This document shows positions 23,136 to 34,800 of a stretch of 64,000 nucleotides of DNA, piece after piece (positions within the stretch are counted from its first letter, which is position 1; each line of letters opens with the position of its first letter). Source of the DNA: Maniola hyperantus (lineage: Eukaryota > Arthropoda > Insecta > Lepidoptera > Nymphalidae). A model generated the notes under the pieces. The model made no database searches, was not told the DNA's origin, and was given only the letters and a program-made list of their open reading frames with translations. The stretch covers positions 5,815,852 to 5,879,851 of the forward strand of contig NC_048545.1 in NCBI RefSeq assembly GCF_902806685.2. The letters run 5' to 3'. The translations under genes were made by a program, and so were the position numbers.

Positions 23136-23661
23136 TTTTTTAGGGTTCCCTACCTCATAAGGAAAAAAGGAACCCATATAGGATCACTTTGTTGTCTCTC
23201 TGTCTGTCGTGTCTGTCAAGAAACCTATTGGTTACTTCCCGTTGACCTTGAATCATGAAATTTGCCAGATAGGTGGGTCTTAGAGTACGTATACGTAAAG
23301 GTAAAAATAAAAACCGTAAATTTGTGGTTCCATCATTCACAAAAAAATGGATTCAAGAACAAAAAATTTATCTATTATAAAAAAAATGCACTATTTTAAA
23401 CTTTTAAAGTAAGATTACCATACCAAGTGGAGTATCATATGAAAGGGCAGTAACACACCAGTTCCTAAAACAGGTCTTTATTTATTTTTATGCATAATAG
23501 TTTTGATTTCGAAAGTACTTGTAAAAGTTTATTTGAAAAAAAAGATTTTTATTTTATTTTTTATTTATTTTATTTATCGTGCAAAATGTCAAAAAAATAC
23601 GACTATAGTGTAGGTACAAAGCCCTCGGTGAGCGAGTCTGACTCGTCCTTGGCTGATTTTT
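23136..23661 (-). repeat. Dispersed repeat family C, minus
   Basis: TTTTTTTAGGGTTCCCTACC, AGGATCACTTTGTTGTCTC, CTTCCCGTTGACCTTGAATC, then TTTTTTATTTTTATTTATTT-type sequence and GCCCTCGGTGAGCGAGTCTG at its 5' end. Near full length. Confidence 0.7.
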
Positions 23662-24313
23662 AACTTTAATTAGGTAGTATTATTTTAAAAAATTAAGGTA
23701 TAAGTAGGTACTTACTTAATTACATGATAGGCTTGCGCTTGACGACAATCATGCCTTATGGAAGTAGGTACCTAATGATGAGGTAGGTATAGGTTAGAAC
23801 GCACTTGTTAAGAAAATGCCTATTGTTATATGCCTAATGTTGCCTTAAAGGTACCCATTCAAGTTATACGTGGCAAGAAACACAGACGCCGGACTTTTTC
23901 ATACCTTACAGACAGATTTGACATCTTTCTATTATAGATTTTTGGACCATGCAAAAAAACCGCACCGTTAAAATACATTTTGAACCATTCAACGTAGGTA
24001 TTTTATCCCAACCTACCCAAACGGGATTTTTATGTCGAAAGCTACTAGTTTTAGAAAAGTTAGTTAATAGTGCTCAACGATTTAAAATTTATGCTTTCTT
24101 CGGTACATTTAAACCCGGTTATTCTTGTTAATCATTCATAATAATGTAGGTTGTTCGCATTCATAGAATACCTACAAAGGGCAGAATCAGGCAGCTAGCG
24201 GTCGAAGCTGTTTCGAAACGAGTATTCTTGGGACCACATCCTACTCAAATTATTATTAGATAAGCATTGGAAATAAAAATAATTGAATAGAAATTATATT
24301 TTCTAAAGTTGTA

Positions 24314-24388
24314 AGAAATGTGTTAAGAAATCAAAAAAAGAAATGTGTTAAGAAATCAAAAAAAGAAATGTGTTGAGAAATCAAAAAA
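24314..24388. repeat. 25-bp tandem repeat, three units
   Basis: Three consecutive 25-bp units starting AGAAATGTGTTAAGAAATC and ending in an A run; the third differs by one base (TTGAG for TTAAG). Too few and unspaced for anything CRISPR-like. Confidence 0.95.
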
Positions 24389-24534
24389 TAATGGGCAGGG
24401 TTGGACAAAAAATTGGTTTTTGATTAAATCAATTTTCCTATCTTTTTTCCATAGGAAGGTTCTAAAAACAAGAAACATGAAACCTATTTTTAAAATAGGA
24501 ACATACCCACCTAGATAAGAATGTATGACAGAGG

Positions 24535-24726
24535 TACAGTACGCGGCAGAAAATAATGTACATCGACCTTTAAAATGAGATTTCGGCTTTGTAGAGCGTT
24601 GTCTCTGTCACTCATGCCTAATGCCATATGCCACGTTTTGTCGGTCTCAACGACAGAGACAGTGCTCTAAAAATCCGCTATCTCTTTCCAAAGGTCGATG
24701 CACACTATTTTCTGCCGCTTACTGTA
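24535..24726. mobile_element. MITE with internal palindrome, family I
   Basis: TACAGTACGCGGCAGAAAA and ATCGACCTTT on the left are mirrored by AAAGGTCGATG and TTTTCTGCCGCTTACTGTA on the right. The centre reads CCACGTTTTGTCGGTC. A shrunken relative is at 28396-28438. Confidence 0.75.
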
Positions 24727-24739
24727 GGTAGGTACATAT

Positions 24740-24898
24740 ATAGTACGCACAGGTCGAGATGGCAATCGGGTATGAGGCGGGGGACGCCCCGCACACCTGC
24801 ACCTCACCTGCGCTATCCCGCACCGGGTTAACGCGTGGGCTGTGCGGTTGTGCGGGGCGTCCCCACCCTGATTGGCATCTCGACCTTACGCATACTAT
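24740..24898. mobile_element. GC-rich palindromic MITE, family E, copy 3
   Basis: AGTACGCACAGGTCGAGATG and GGCAATCGGG left; GATTGGCATCTCGACC right; core CGCTATCCCGCACCGGGTTA. Lies directly beside the family I MITE. The frame at 24628-24831 spans both and is not a gene. Confidence 0.75.
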
Positions 24899-26404
24899 AC
24901 ATACCTACTTATTTTGAATTTCATAATCATAATCATAATCATTTATTTATTTTGCTCAGATATATATGGTATGGTATGGTAGGTACTCGGTTTCGTGTAC
25001 GGTATCGCTAATAAAAGTAAACGCAAAAAGTATGTAAGTACCTAGAAAATAAGTCTAATCTGAAACGACTTTAATGGGCTTTAAATTACGTAATAAAGTT
25101 TATAAAACAATTTAAAAAATATTAAAAGATAAGATTATTTTAACTATACAACGATAATATCGCACCTGCCTTCACAACCATTAATGCGGCACTTCTCTAA
25201 ACTACTTAATTCATTTGCATACGACGATCCTTTATCGACGAGACTTGAACACGCTTCGTGTACCTACAATATTTTGAAATTTATCGATTTACAATGCGAA
25301 ACACCTAGTCAGAGACTAACGATCGATTTCCCTTAGCAATTGAAGAAAAAACTTCTCTCTGATATATGATATTAAGTTGAGTAGAAATTAGAAAATAAAG
25401 TTCGATAATGTGACGAATGGCTACGAAAACGACACCTTTCAATATCATGTACATAACTCTATCTCTAAGTATATTGAACTCAATTTATACTTACTTAAAT
25501 TACAGGAAATTAACTTCCTTAAAACTAGTCTAATTTTACTAGCAGGTACATTGAGTCTTGCAAATTTAAAAAACTGTCACATCTGTAATTACCAAGCATT
25601 TACTCAAAGCACGAAGCAGCTTAAAAGGTAAAAATAAATTCTTCGAATAACGCATCTAAAAACTGTCCACTGAATAGAGACAAATATGCACAACCGTTAA
25701 TAATTACGTAACATTCCCAGTGAATAGTAAAACAGTAAAGTTTTCAACAGAATAAGTTAAATAATAGATTTGTACCTGGCGATGTAAATCTTTGTTAAAT
25801 TTCTGACCGCATGTTTTAGGCCCGAATTCTTTACAATTTTATTGCACAAATTACATAAAAGTCGTGACTTCGTACCGTAACGAATTTTTATGGTCGCGCA
25901 ATGCCGGATGTACCTACCTGTTATACCTACGTAGGTACCTGTTAAAAAAATACATTGCTTAATTTGTTTCTTTAGTGTTGTTAATATTTTATTTATTCAA
26001 ACGTGCTCGTAAAATTGAAAACATACAGCGTGAATTTGTATCAAAACAAAGTGCACTGATGTTGATACTTTACGCATTTTATTGTCGTAAACGAGACGGT
26101 GTTTAATGAATTTGAATACGGAATTTCCCTAAAATACCAATTCAAACATCTGTAGTGACGTAATCAAGCAGCTGATCCTATAAAATATGTTGTAAACAGA
26201 ACCGCAATAAAAAGAAGGGACCGAGCTCTTCGCAACGTTGTGCGACGTAAAACGTAAAGTCGTCGCATCCGGTGAGAAGCGATCAGCGGTGTTTTACTCT
26301 ATCACCGGCGATATAAAATCAGAAAGTTTTAAAAGAGTCTTATAGATTAAAAACTCTTGGTAGGTATACCTATCTAAACCGAACTATCAGAATATTATAA
26401 GTTA
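24899..26404. other. Unique intronic DNA, nothing assigned
   Basis: Begins with a short (CATAAT)n tract. A GC-richer patch at about 26200-26325 (CGCAACGTTGTGCGACG, CGTCGCATCCGGTGAG) could be regulatory. No coding domain. Confidence 0.35.
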
Positions 26405-26578
26405 TAACTAAGCTTTTCACGCCCCATCCGTTTAACCAATTTTGACTAAATTTGGTATTTACAGAGATAGCTTGCATCCCGAGGAAAAACATAGACTACT
26501 TTTTATGTCGGGAAAGGAAAGAGTCCTCATGGGATTTTTAAAAACCAAAATCCACGCGGACGTAATCGTGGGAATCGT
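26405..26578 (+). mobile_element. Helitron-like family A, 5' truncated
   Basis: AAGCTTTTCACGCCCCATCC, ATAGCTTGCATCCCGAGG, GACTACTTTTTATGTCGGG and CCACGCGGACGTAATCGTGG. The terminal CTAG is lost. Confidence 0.6.
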
Positions 26579-27016
26579 TTACTTAGTTATTTTTAATAAC
26601 TCAATATAAATGTTTTTGTCAATAAATATATTCATTCAATAAAAAGATTATACTTTTTAATAACATCGACACATCGAAATGATCATTAAATTAATAAAAT
26701 AAAATTCAACTCTTTTCAATGGCCGTTGTGTAGTCGTAAAGTCATCGTCTTAGTGCGTTGATGGCGTATTGTGACGTTTGTACACAGGCAGGTGTAAACA
26801 TTATCTTAATTCAGTCGCTACTGAGCGATCGAAAGGTAGGCTTTGCACTTAAACGCGGAATCAGGACCTTTAGGCCCACGCGATATCTCCTTAGTGACAG
26901 TAATTTCCTCCTCATTTGCCATCAATGTTGTATCTAAAATTTTATGAGCTTAATAAGGCTATGCACACATGTTTCAGGTTTCGAACAAAAAAGTTTCATT
27001 GGGTACACCTACCTAA

Positions 27017-27350
27017 CTAGATGATGCCCGCGACTGTAGTTCACCTAAGTTTCTGGTTTAAAAAAATCTTGTGGGAATTCTTTGATTTTCCGAGATTAAA
27101 AGTAGCTTACATCCGCCTCCGAGAAGCTAACTCTGTACTACATACAGAACAGATGATGCCCGCGACTGGATTTAGGTTTTTAAAAATTCCGTGGGAACTC
27201 TTTGATTTTCCGGGATAAAAATAGCCTATGTCCTCACCAGGGATGAAAGCTATCCTGTACCAAACTTCATAAAAATCATTTAAACAGATTGGCAGTGAAA
27301 AGCTAGAGTCAGATAGACACAATTTTTATATTTGCATTACTAATGTGGAT
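27017..27350 (-). mobile_element. Two stacked family A Helitron-like copies, minus
   Basis: GATGATGCCCGCGACTG occurs twice (27021 and 27153), each followed by the inverted AACTCTTTGATTTTCCGGGA-type block. The second copy runs to ACTAATGTGG at 27350. Either an insertion of one next to the other or a tandem 3'-end duplication. Confidence 0.65.
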
Positions 27351-28019
27351 ATGAGCAGGTAGGTAAATAGCACAATTATCTGTGGTAAGTAGACACCAAA
27401 AATTATACAATATTTAAACGAACTCTATATTATTATCGTCACTAATGGAAAATTACAACAATAATTATACGTAGCGGGTTACTTATCAAAAATTACTTGA
27501 TTGATGATCATAATTAGTTATTCATCACATCATGATAATTATAAATGTAATGAATATTTATTTTATAAATGAAACCTATTATTGTTAGTCAAACGTCTAT
27601 TTAAACACTCTTCTATCGGCCAATTATTTGGTGTGAATCGAAATATTTTTGCCCGATTTTACGACTAATTTATTCAAATTGCTTGTTTTCATTAATTTAT
27701 TAAAATTGCGATGCAATGTTGAAGTACCTTAAAGCCCCAACGTCGAGTGAAATAGTCTCCAAAGAAAAATAAACTGTATTGTATTGCGATAAAGCTAAAA
27801 GTATGCAAAGCCTGATATAATATAACAGGAAACTGATTGCTTGTAGGAACATTGATTAACCTAAGTTACGTTGGATATTAATTTTGTTCGTGTTTTCAAC
27901 AAACACTATTGAGATTTGGGAATGGGACAAAGCTTTTTTATCATAATAAAGCTAGGAAAAGTAAAGAGAAACGTAAGCTGTCTATAGTAGGTACTTAGTA
28001 GGTAAGTACTTTTCCTAAC
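27351..28019. other. AT-rich intronic DNA, nothing recognised
   Basis: Contains short inverted TGATGATCATAATTAG-like strings near 27500. No gene or repeat family. Confidence 0.35.
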
Positions 28020-28334
28020 ATTATAATTTGTTACCAACCATTGTTTTTTATAAAGACAACGAGGGTAACAAAACTACGAAATATCATCTTACTTCTCTTC
28101 TTGAAATGTCGTCTCCTATCGGAGGTTGGCAATCATTAGGCCTATTTGCACCTTGGACACTGCTGCTCGGAAAAGAGATCGGGTACTCTTCCCGTACCAT
28201 TGGCGTAAATTCTTTAGCCACAATGTTCTTCTACGGTCTGGTGGTCTTCTGTCGGCTATTTTCCCCTGAATAATGAGCTGAAGGAGGTCGTATTTGCTAT
28301 TTCTCATAATATGGCCGAAGTACTCCTTCCCCAA
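28020..28334 (-). pseudogene. LINE ORF2 C-terminal remnant
   Basis: On the minus strand 28334-28116 encodes MGKEYFGHIMRNSKYDLLQL, a RRPPDRRR block, WLKNLRQWYGKS and KVQIGLMIANLR. This pattern is the C-terminal tail of a widespread arthropod non-LTR retrotransposon RT protein (the YFGHIMR / RRR-WLKNLRQW signature). Followed downstream by a short 3' region to about 28020. The RT catalytic domain is absent, so it is a 5'-truncated dead copy. The plus-strand frame at 28028-28273 is its shadow. Confidence 0.8.
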
Positions 28335-28395
28335 TCCCTATCATCTTCCCCAAGTACCTATTCTTAGATATAGAGATGGTGTGGATGGTATACTT

Positions 28396-28438
28396 AGAGA
28401 GTGCAATATCCCACGTTTTGTTGGTCATTGCACTCTCT
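28396..28438. repeat. Short hairpin, probable deletion derivative of family I MITE
   Basis: AGAGAGTGCAAT (28396-28407) pairs with ATTGCACTCTCT (28427-28438). The loop CCCACGTTTTGTTGGTC matches the centre of the MITE at 24535-24726. Confidence 0.7.
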
Positions 28439-29586
28439 TTTAATAATAATTACAACATCTCTACGACTCCAAGATAACAGATTTCAGGCGCTAAAATCTT
28501 AACGACCACTGGAAACCTCTAGCTAGGAAATCTAGGGTAAAAACTAATGTGCTACATTTGTAGGTGTCAGGGTCGATTAGTGTTAAATCGAAGTTTTAGT
28601 GAGGTCAGCGGGCCGGAAGGGCGGGGTCGCCGCCTTTGCCCTCCACAATTACCTACCCAACTACAACAACTTTTGCCTTAACTTTGATTTACGCTTCTCT
28701 ATGTATAAGAGCGCTAAAGTTCTTTTTGTATATTACTTGCCCTACTGGACCATCACTATGAAAACTTAACCGTTCTAGACAGATAAGCTGTTGCGAAGAG
28801 ATGTGAAATTTTACATTACAGACTGCATTTTGCACCTACCTACTAAGTTTAAAGATGTAAATATTTTACATAAAAAGGTTAAACGACTCACGTCATATTG
28901 TGCTGTCCAGGTGACCCACCCTGGCTCAACTTGGATAAAATTTCTGACAAGTAAGCACCTACTAATCTTTTCTAAGTAAGTATAGATATATTATGTAGAA
29001 ATAAAAAAGTTTTTATTCAAATAAACTTTTGGAAAATGCTTTCTTACCGTCAAGTGATTATTTACAGAAAGTCTAGATACATGCAAAATTTTATTTAGGC
29101 CACATTTGAGTTGTAGTCCTACTTGTCAATTAGTCATTTTTTCTGTTTTCTCCCTTTATTGTTTTTAAGTAAAGTTCATTCAATATTTATCCATAAATAT
29201 CTTATCAACATATTATTATACCTAATCTCAAACGTGTAACATAAAATAAGTAAGTACATAGGTTAGGTACCTACATAAAGTTACATAGACACTTTTCCAC
29301 TGAAAGTCACTCATAATAAATTCCTACCTATACTGTAGTGTGTGATCGTAATATAAATTCCTTGTAAAAAGCTATTGTTTCAATGGTAACTAAAAGTTAG
29401 AAGTATAATTGACCAACTGCAAAAAATCATAATGGACTTGCTAACGTATTGCAGCAAAATAATAAGTAGGTAGGAACCTACCATATACTACCTACCTAGT
29501 AGATAACATCTAAACATATGTACTTAGGTAGAGCTGTAGGAAAATGTTATGAATTACCTATGATGCTATTATGCCTATCAAGGTAA
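28439..29586. other. Unique intronic DNA, nothing assigned
   Basis: GC-richer patch at about 28595-28650 (GCGGGCCGGAAGGGCGGGG). Otherwise AT-rich with no recognised feature. Confidence 0.35.
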
Positions 29587-29694
29587 CTAGATGATGCCTA
29601 TACCCTGCCTATACCTAAGTATCTCTGTACTAAATTTCGTTAAATTCGCTTTAGCATATGGGCTGCGAAAAGACAGACAGACATACGTATTTTA
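29587..29694 (-). mobile_element. Helitron-like family A fragment, minus
   Basis: CTAGATGATGCC marks the inverted 3' end, then ATCTCTGTACTAAATTTCG and AAAAGACAGACAGACATACG. Internal part deleted. Confidence 0.5.
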
Positions 29695-30545
29695 AGACTT
29701 CTTTTTATAAAAAATCTATTGATGTAAAAACACTAAGGTATAATACCTACGTAAATTATTGTACCCGTATTAGGAATAAGTACCATATTGTACTTAAATG
29801 TTAAAACCTAGAATATAAATCATAAATATTTCAAAGATTTCCATAAAAATTCATATGTTCCGAATAAATGAAAATGATAAATATTAATGACTCACTCACC
29901 GTACACAGGAATCTAAACCGTCTACCTACGTTAGAAATTCTTTACAATACTGGGTGCACAATGCACATACGCCTGAGCGTCTAGTTTTGTGTATAATAAG
30001 CTCAAGCTGATCTATGAGAGCTATCAGTTACGGCTCAAATGCTTCGATAGATAATGATTTAAATAAGATGAGCTGATGGACGTGAAAAATATATCTATTC
30101 GTGTAAATATTTTCTTCTCACCCTCAATTACGAGTTTAGGCGATTTACACTTTATCTTTATGTGAATAAGGTAAGTTTTACAACAAAATTATGTTAAAAC
30201 ATTTACGTATTTTATTTCTAATTGGTTTATATAATTATTATTAATACATATTAGGTACATCTAGATAATATGTATGCACTTATAAAGTTTTGTTTTATTG
30301 ACTTGAGCATTTTAAATTAGCGTAGGTTAGGTACATAGCTGTATTTTTGAGTCTATTTTTTTGGTTTTGCTGTTAAGAAAACAAACTCAAAGTGGAAAAT
30401 TTCTGATAGATTTTGCATATTTCGACTACGTCTCTAGTAGGTATAATTAATTATTCAAGGTCAAATTCTTCTGTTTTATCGTCGTATCCGGCCGCTTATC
30501 ATCTTTAGACTTCTTTCACTAAAATCAGATGAGACTTTCACCTGC
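29695..30545. other. AT-rich intronic DNA, nothing recognised
   Basis: No gene or repeat family seen. Confidence 0.35.
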
Positions 30546-30968
30546 TAAAAACCGGCCAAGTGCTAGTCAGGCTCGCGCAATGAAGGTTTCGTACTACAGT
30601 CTTATTTTTTCGACATTTTGCAGGATAATTCAAAAACTATGATACCTAGGTACATAAAAATAAATAAAAATCTGTTTTAGAATACCCCACTTGATATAGT
30701 TATCTTGCTTAGAAAATTGAAAATACTAATTATTAGTTCATGACTACAATTTAATTTTTTTTGTGTGATGTAACCACAAATTCACGGTTTTCAGATTTTT
30801 CCCCAAATGTCAGCTATAAGATCTACCTACCTGCCAAATTTCATGATTCTAGGTCAACGGGAAGTACCCTGTAGGTTTCTTGACAGACCGACAGACAGAC
30901 AGACAGACAGACAACAAAGTGATCCTATAAGGGTTCCGTTTTTCCTTTTGGGGTACGGAACCCTAAAA
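30546..30968 (+). repeat. Dispersed repeat family C, near complete
   Basis: AAAAACCGGCCAAGTGCTAG, CGTACTACAGTCTTATTTTTT, ATACCCCACTTGATATAG, GTGTGATGTAACCACAAATT, a (GACA)n tract and GGGTACGGAACCCTAAAAA. A good reference copy of the family. Confidence 0.75.
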
Positions 30969-31570
30969 ATTAGACTCTCAACTGCTGAAAAGGAGTACGT
31001 TCAGGCGATAGTAGTCAATGGGTGTCCAGCCTAATATAACAACGTCTATTTTAGCTGAACTGGTGGAATGCTTATGTTTATGCGTGCGAAATAAACAGTT
31101 TGAATGATATGCCACCGCCCGTGTCGTATAATGGCTTGATAGTTACTAGGTACATCTTATTTGGCTTACTATTATGTTCATATTGTATTTAATTAACATT
31201 TTAAAATGTTTCTATGGAGGTCGGAAAACGTGGCAATAGATAAGGCAATTTATATTTTTATTAGTTTACAATAAAATGTCTACCAATCCGCACGTGGCCA
31301 GCGTGGTAGACTATGGAGTTAATTATTTTACACAACTGAACAAACTGATAATTATAATTTAAAGAAAATAATCACCTCCTTTTGATAATAATTTTTGTAT
31401 CTTATAGATAACCATATGTCAGATAACCTCATTAATAACCTTACCTAGTTGTATTTACTTGAAAAATAAGATGTCCATAGTTTTTGATAGCAAGTTCTCA
31501 ACACCGTACAGAAAGTTTGCTAAGTTAAGAGGATAGTCCATAATTTAATGAATAAGCAATTTTTATGATA
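30969..31570. other. Intronic DNA left of the copia element
   Basis: Only a short SINE scrap (31279-31315, CAATCCGCACGTGGCCAGCG) is recognisable. Otherwise AT-rich. Confidence 0.4.
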
Positions 31571-31575
31571 GTGTT

Positions 31576-31755
31576 TGTTGAACTGTATTATGGCAACTCA
31601 GAATTTCTAAGTCAGTCGTTGTCTGTGGTCTGCACTAAGTGCAACCATGCTTTTGTCGTGTATCCTAATTATTAATAGAAATAGAAATTAAAGTGTCTTT
31701 AATATAGAAGGCTGAAGTTTTACTGGCTACAAGAATCCTCCAAGTACACCTATCA
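31576..31755 (+). repeat. Copia 5' LTR
   Basis: 180 bp, starting TGTTGAACTG and ending ACACCTATCA, so it has the TG...CA ends of LTRs. It is identical to the right LTR at 35920-36099 when compared base by base. Confidence 0.96.
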
Positions 31756-31772
31756 TGGTTATGGACCCAGGT
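31756..31772 (+). other. Copia primer binding site
   Basis: TGGTTATGGACCCAGG begins directly after the 5' LTR. It resembles the Drosophila copia primer site, which pairs with an internal fragment of initiator tRNA-Met rather than with the tRNA 3' end. This supports a copia-clade assignment. Confidence 0.8.
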
Positions 31773-31824
31773 CACGCCAGAAGAAATTAAAAAAAAAGAA
31801 AAGAAAAGAACGCCACGCCGCGAA

Positions 31825-34800
31825 ATGGAGGAACACGACAAAAAGAACAAGTATGGCGTCACGCCATTTGCCGGCTCAAATTATAGTAACTGGTTGTTTA
31901 GAATAAAGATTGTATTGCAAGCGCAAAATCTATACAGTTACGTATTTTCGTCAGAATCAGAAGAAAAGCCGGATTCTACGAAGGAAGGAAAATGCATGGA
32001 CATTCTGGTCCAATGCATTAGTGATACTCATTTGGAAATAATCAAGGAGTGTAAAACGTCAAAAGAATTATTGAAGAAACTTGATGATACTTTTGCAAGG
32101 AAAGGTATAGCGTCACAGTTAATTACAAGAAAAAGATTGTTAACCCAGAAATATGATGGAGTGGAAGGTCTTGAAAACTATTTCATTGTTTTTGAAAAAC
32201 TGGTAAGAGAATTAAAAGAATCGGGCGCTCAACCTAGTGAGAGTGAAGTCTGTTGCTACATGTTATTGGCTATGCCTCCGGCATTCCAATATGTAGTTAC
32301 GGCGATAGAAACCTTAAATAGTTCAGATATTACGTTAGAATTTATTAAGAAAAGATTATTAGATGAAGAAATTAAAAGAATAGGTTTTGGAACTCAAGAG
32401 GAGAGTGATGCATTTATATTGAATCAAAGAAAGAAACAGAATAATAAGAAATTTAATAATTCGCCAAGCAGCAGCACCAGCAGTTTCCCATTTAACTGTT
32501 ATAATTGCGGGAAGCGGGGCCACCGGAAGGCTCAGTGCCGTTTTAGAAAAGCACAAGGCTCAGCTAATATTGTTCAGAAGGAAAGAGAAGATGAGGTTTC
32601 CTTTATGACATCTTCAGAAGCATTAGTAACACAGGAAAGTTCCAGAAAAATAGAGTTTATAGTTGATTCTGGGGCTACGGATCATCTGGTTAACAAAAGA
32701 GAATATTTTAGTAGGATCGAGAAGTTAGAGACCCCTATTAAAATTAATATTGCCAAGGACGGTGAGGTGTTAAATGCATATGAGTCAGGTGTTATTTATA
32801 CAAAGGAGGTTAAATTGAAAAATGTGCTGTTTGTGCCAGACCTGCGGTGTAATCTGCTGTCAGTAAATAAAATTGAAAACTCCGGATTTGGGATAACCTT
32901 TGAAAATAATAGGTTGACTATTCACAAGAATAACAAAACAATACTAAAAGGTAATAAAATAAATAAGTTATACAGATTAACCCTAAATTTGAAAGATGAA
33001 GAATTATGTGCACAGAAAGCTTATAGCATTTCAGAAACTCAGAATGATTGGCATAGAAAACTTGGACATGCTTCAAAAGGAAAGTTAGAAAAATTGAAGT
33101 CTAGAAAACTAATATCTTTTGAAAACTCAAATAAAGAAATATTATGTGAACCTTGTTTAAAGGGAAGACAGACTAGATTGCCATTTGCAGAATATAATTA
33201 CAAAAGTAAGAGAATTTTAGAAGTTATTCATTCGGATTTGTGCGGTCCAATTAATCCAGCGACATATGGTAACAAGAAATATATTTTAAGTTTTGTTGAT
33301 GATTACAGCCATTTTACAACAGTCTATTTGTTAGAAAGCAAAACGGAGGTGCTACAGTGTTTCAAGAAATATGTAAATTTGGTAGAAACCCAATTTGATA
33401 AGAAAATATCTAGATTTCGGTGCGATAATGGGAAGGAATATGACAACATAGAATTTAAAAGCTATTGCGAAGAAAAGGGAATAAAAATTGAATTTACAAT
33501 AAGCTACACACCCCAGCAAAACGGGAAGTCAGAAAGATTCAACAGAACTGTTGTAGAAAAGGCAAGAACTTTATTAGCCGACACAAGTTTGGAAAAACAA
33601 TTATGGGGAGAAGCGGTATACAGTGCTACCTACATAATTAACAGAATTCCAACCAGCAGAGGTGTCATACCTGCTGAGATTTGGTATGGTAGAAGTCCAG
33701 ATTATTCTAAAATAAAAGCCTTTGGTACTGAGGCATATGTACATATTGGCAAGGAGCACAGAAATGGAAAGTTTGATGTGAAATCAAAGAAGTATTACAT
33801 GGTTGGCTACTGTGATAATGGATATAGACTCTGGGATTCCGAGCTGAAGAAAATTATTAGAAGTAGAGATGTAATATTTAATGAAAAACCAAGAAGTAAC
33901 ATGGAAACTTTTACATACATAGAAGAAGATGACTTACCATCAAACTTGCCATTGCCTTGTAGAGAAAAGAGCCAGCAAGATCAATCAATAAGTAGTACTG
34001 AGGAAAAAAGTACAGGAAAGACATCTACCGAACCTTATCAAGAAATAAATGATACAGAAAGGGAACAGAGACAAAGAAAAAGACCAGTATGGTTAGAAGA
34101 CTATGAGACATTCCATGCTGCATACATTTCTCAAGAATTTATAAATGATGAACCAAGGACATTACAAGAAGCAGTGGAAAGCGTAGAAAGTGACAGATGG
34201 AAAGAAGCAATGGATAGCGAATTGCAGTCACATGAGAAACATCAAACATGGACTATGGTAGAAAGACCAAAGGATAAGGAAGTCATAGAAAGTCGATGGG
34301 TATTTCGAAAGAAATCAGATAATAACTACAAAGCCAGGTTAGTGGCAAAAGGTTTCCAGACTTCACAATATGAAGAAACATATGCTCCTGTTGGAAGACT
34401 CACAACGTTAAGGTCATTGCTTGTAATTGCAAATCATGACAATCTAAAGATAGAACAGTTGGATGTGAAAACTGCTTTTCTCCATGGCATACTTAAGGAG
34501 GAGATATACATGAGTCTACCAGGTCAGCATAATAGTGAAAAAGTGTGCAAACTTAACAAGTCAATTTATGGCTTGAAGCAAAGCCCAAGGTGTTGGAATA
34601 AAGTATTCCACGAGTTTATGTGTGCAAACAACTTCAAGTGCTCAGATTATGATAGTTGTTTATACTTATTACAAAACGAAAATGGTGAGATAAGTGTGTA
34701 TGTGTTTCTGTACGTGGATGACATTTTAATTATGAGTGCATGTGAAGAGAAAATTAAAGACCTTAAGTTTAAACTAGAAAAACAATTTGAAATGGTTAGT

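Noticed and set aside
24314..24388. CRISPR-like array
   Set aside because: Three adjoining 25-bp units with no spacers, in an animal genome; a plain tandem repeat.
28396..28438. Possible miRNA precursor
   Set aside because: Only 12 paired bases, and the loop matches the centre of a MITE at 24535-24726, so a deletion derivative is more likely.
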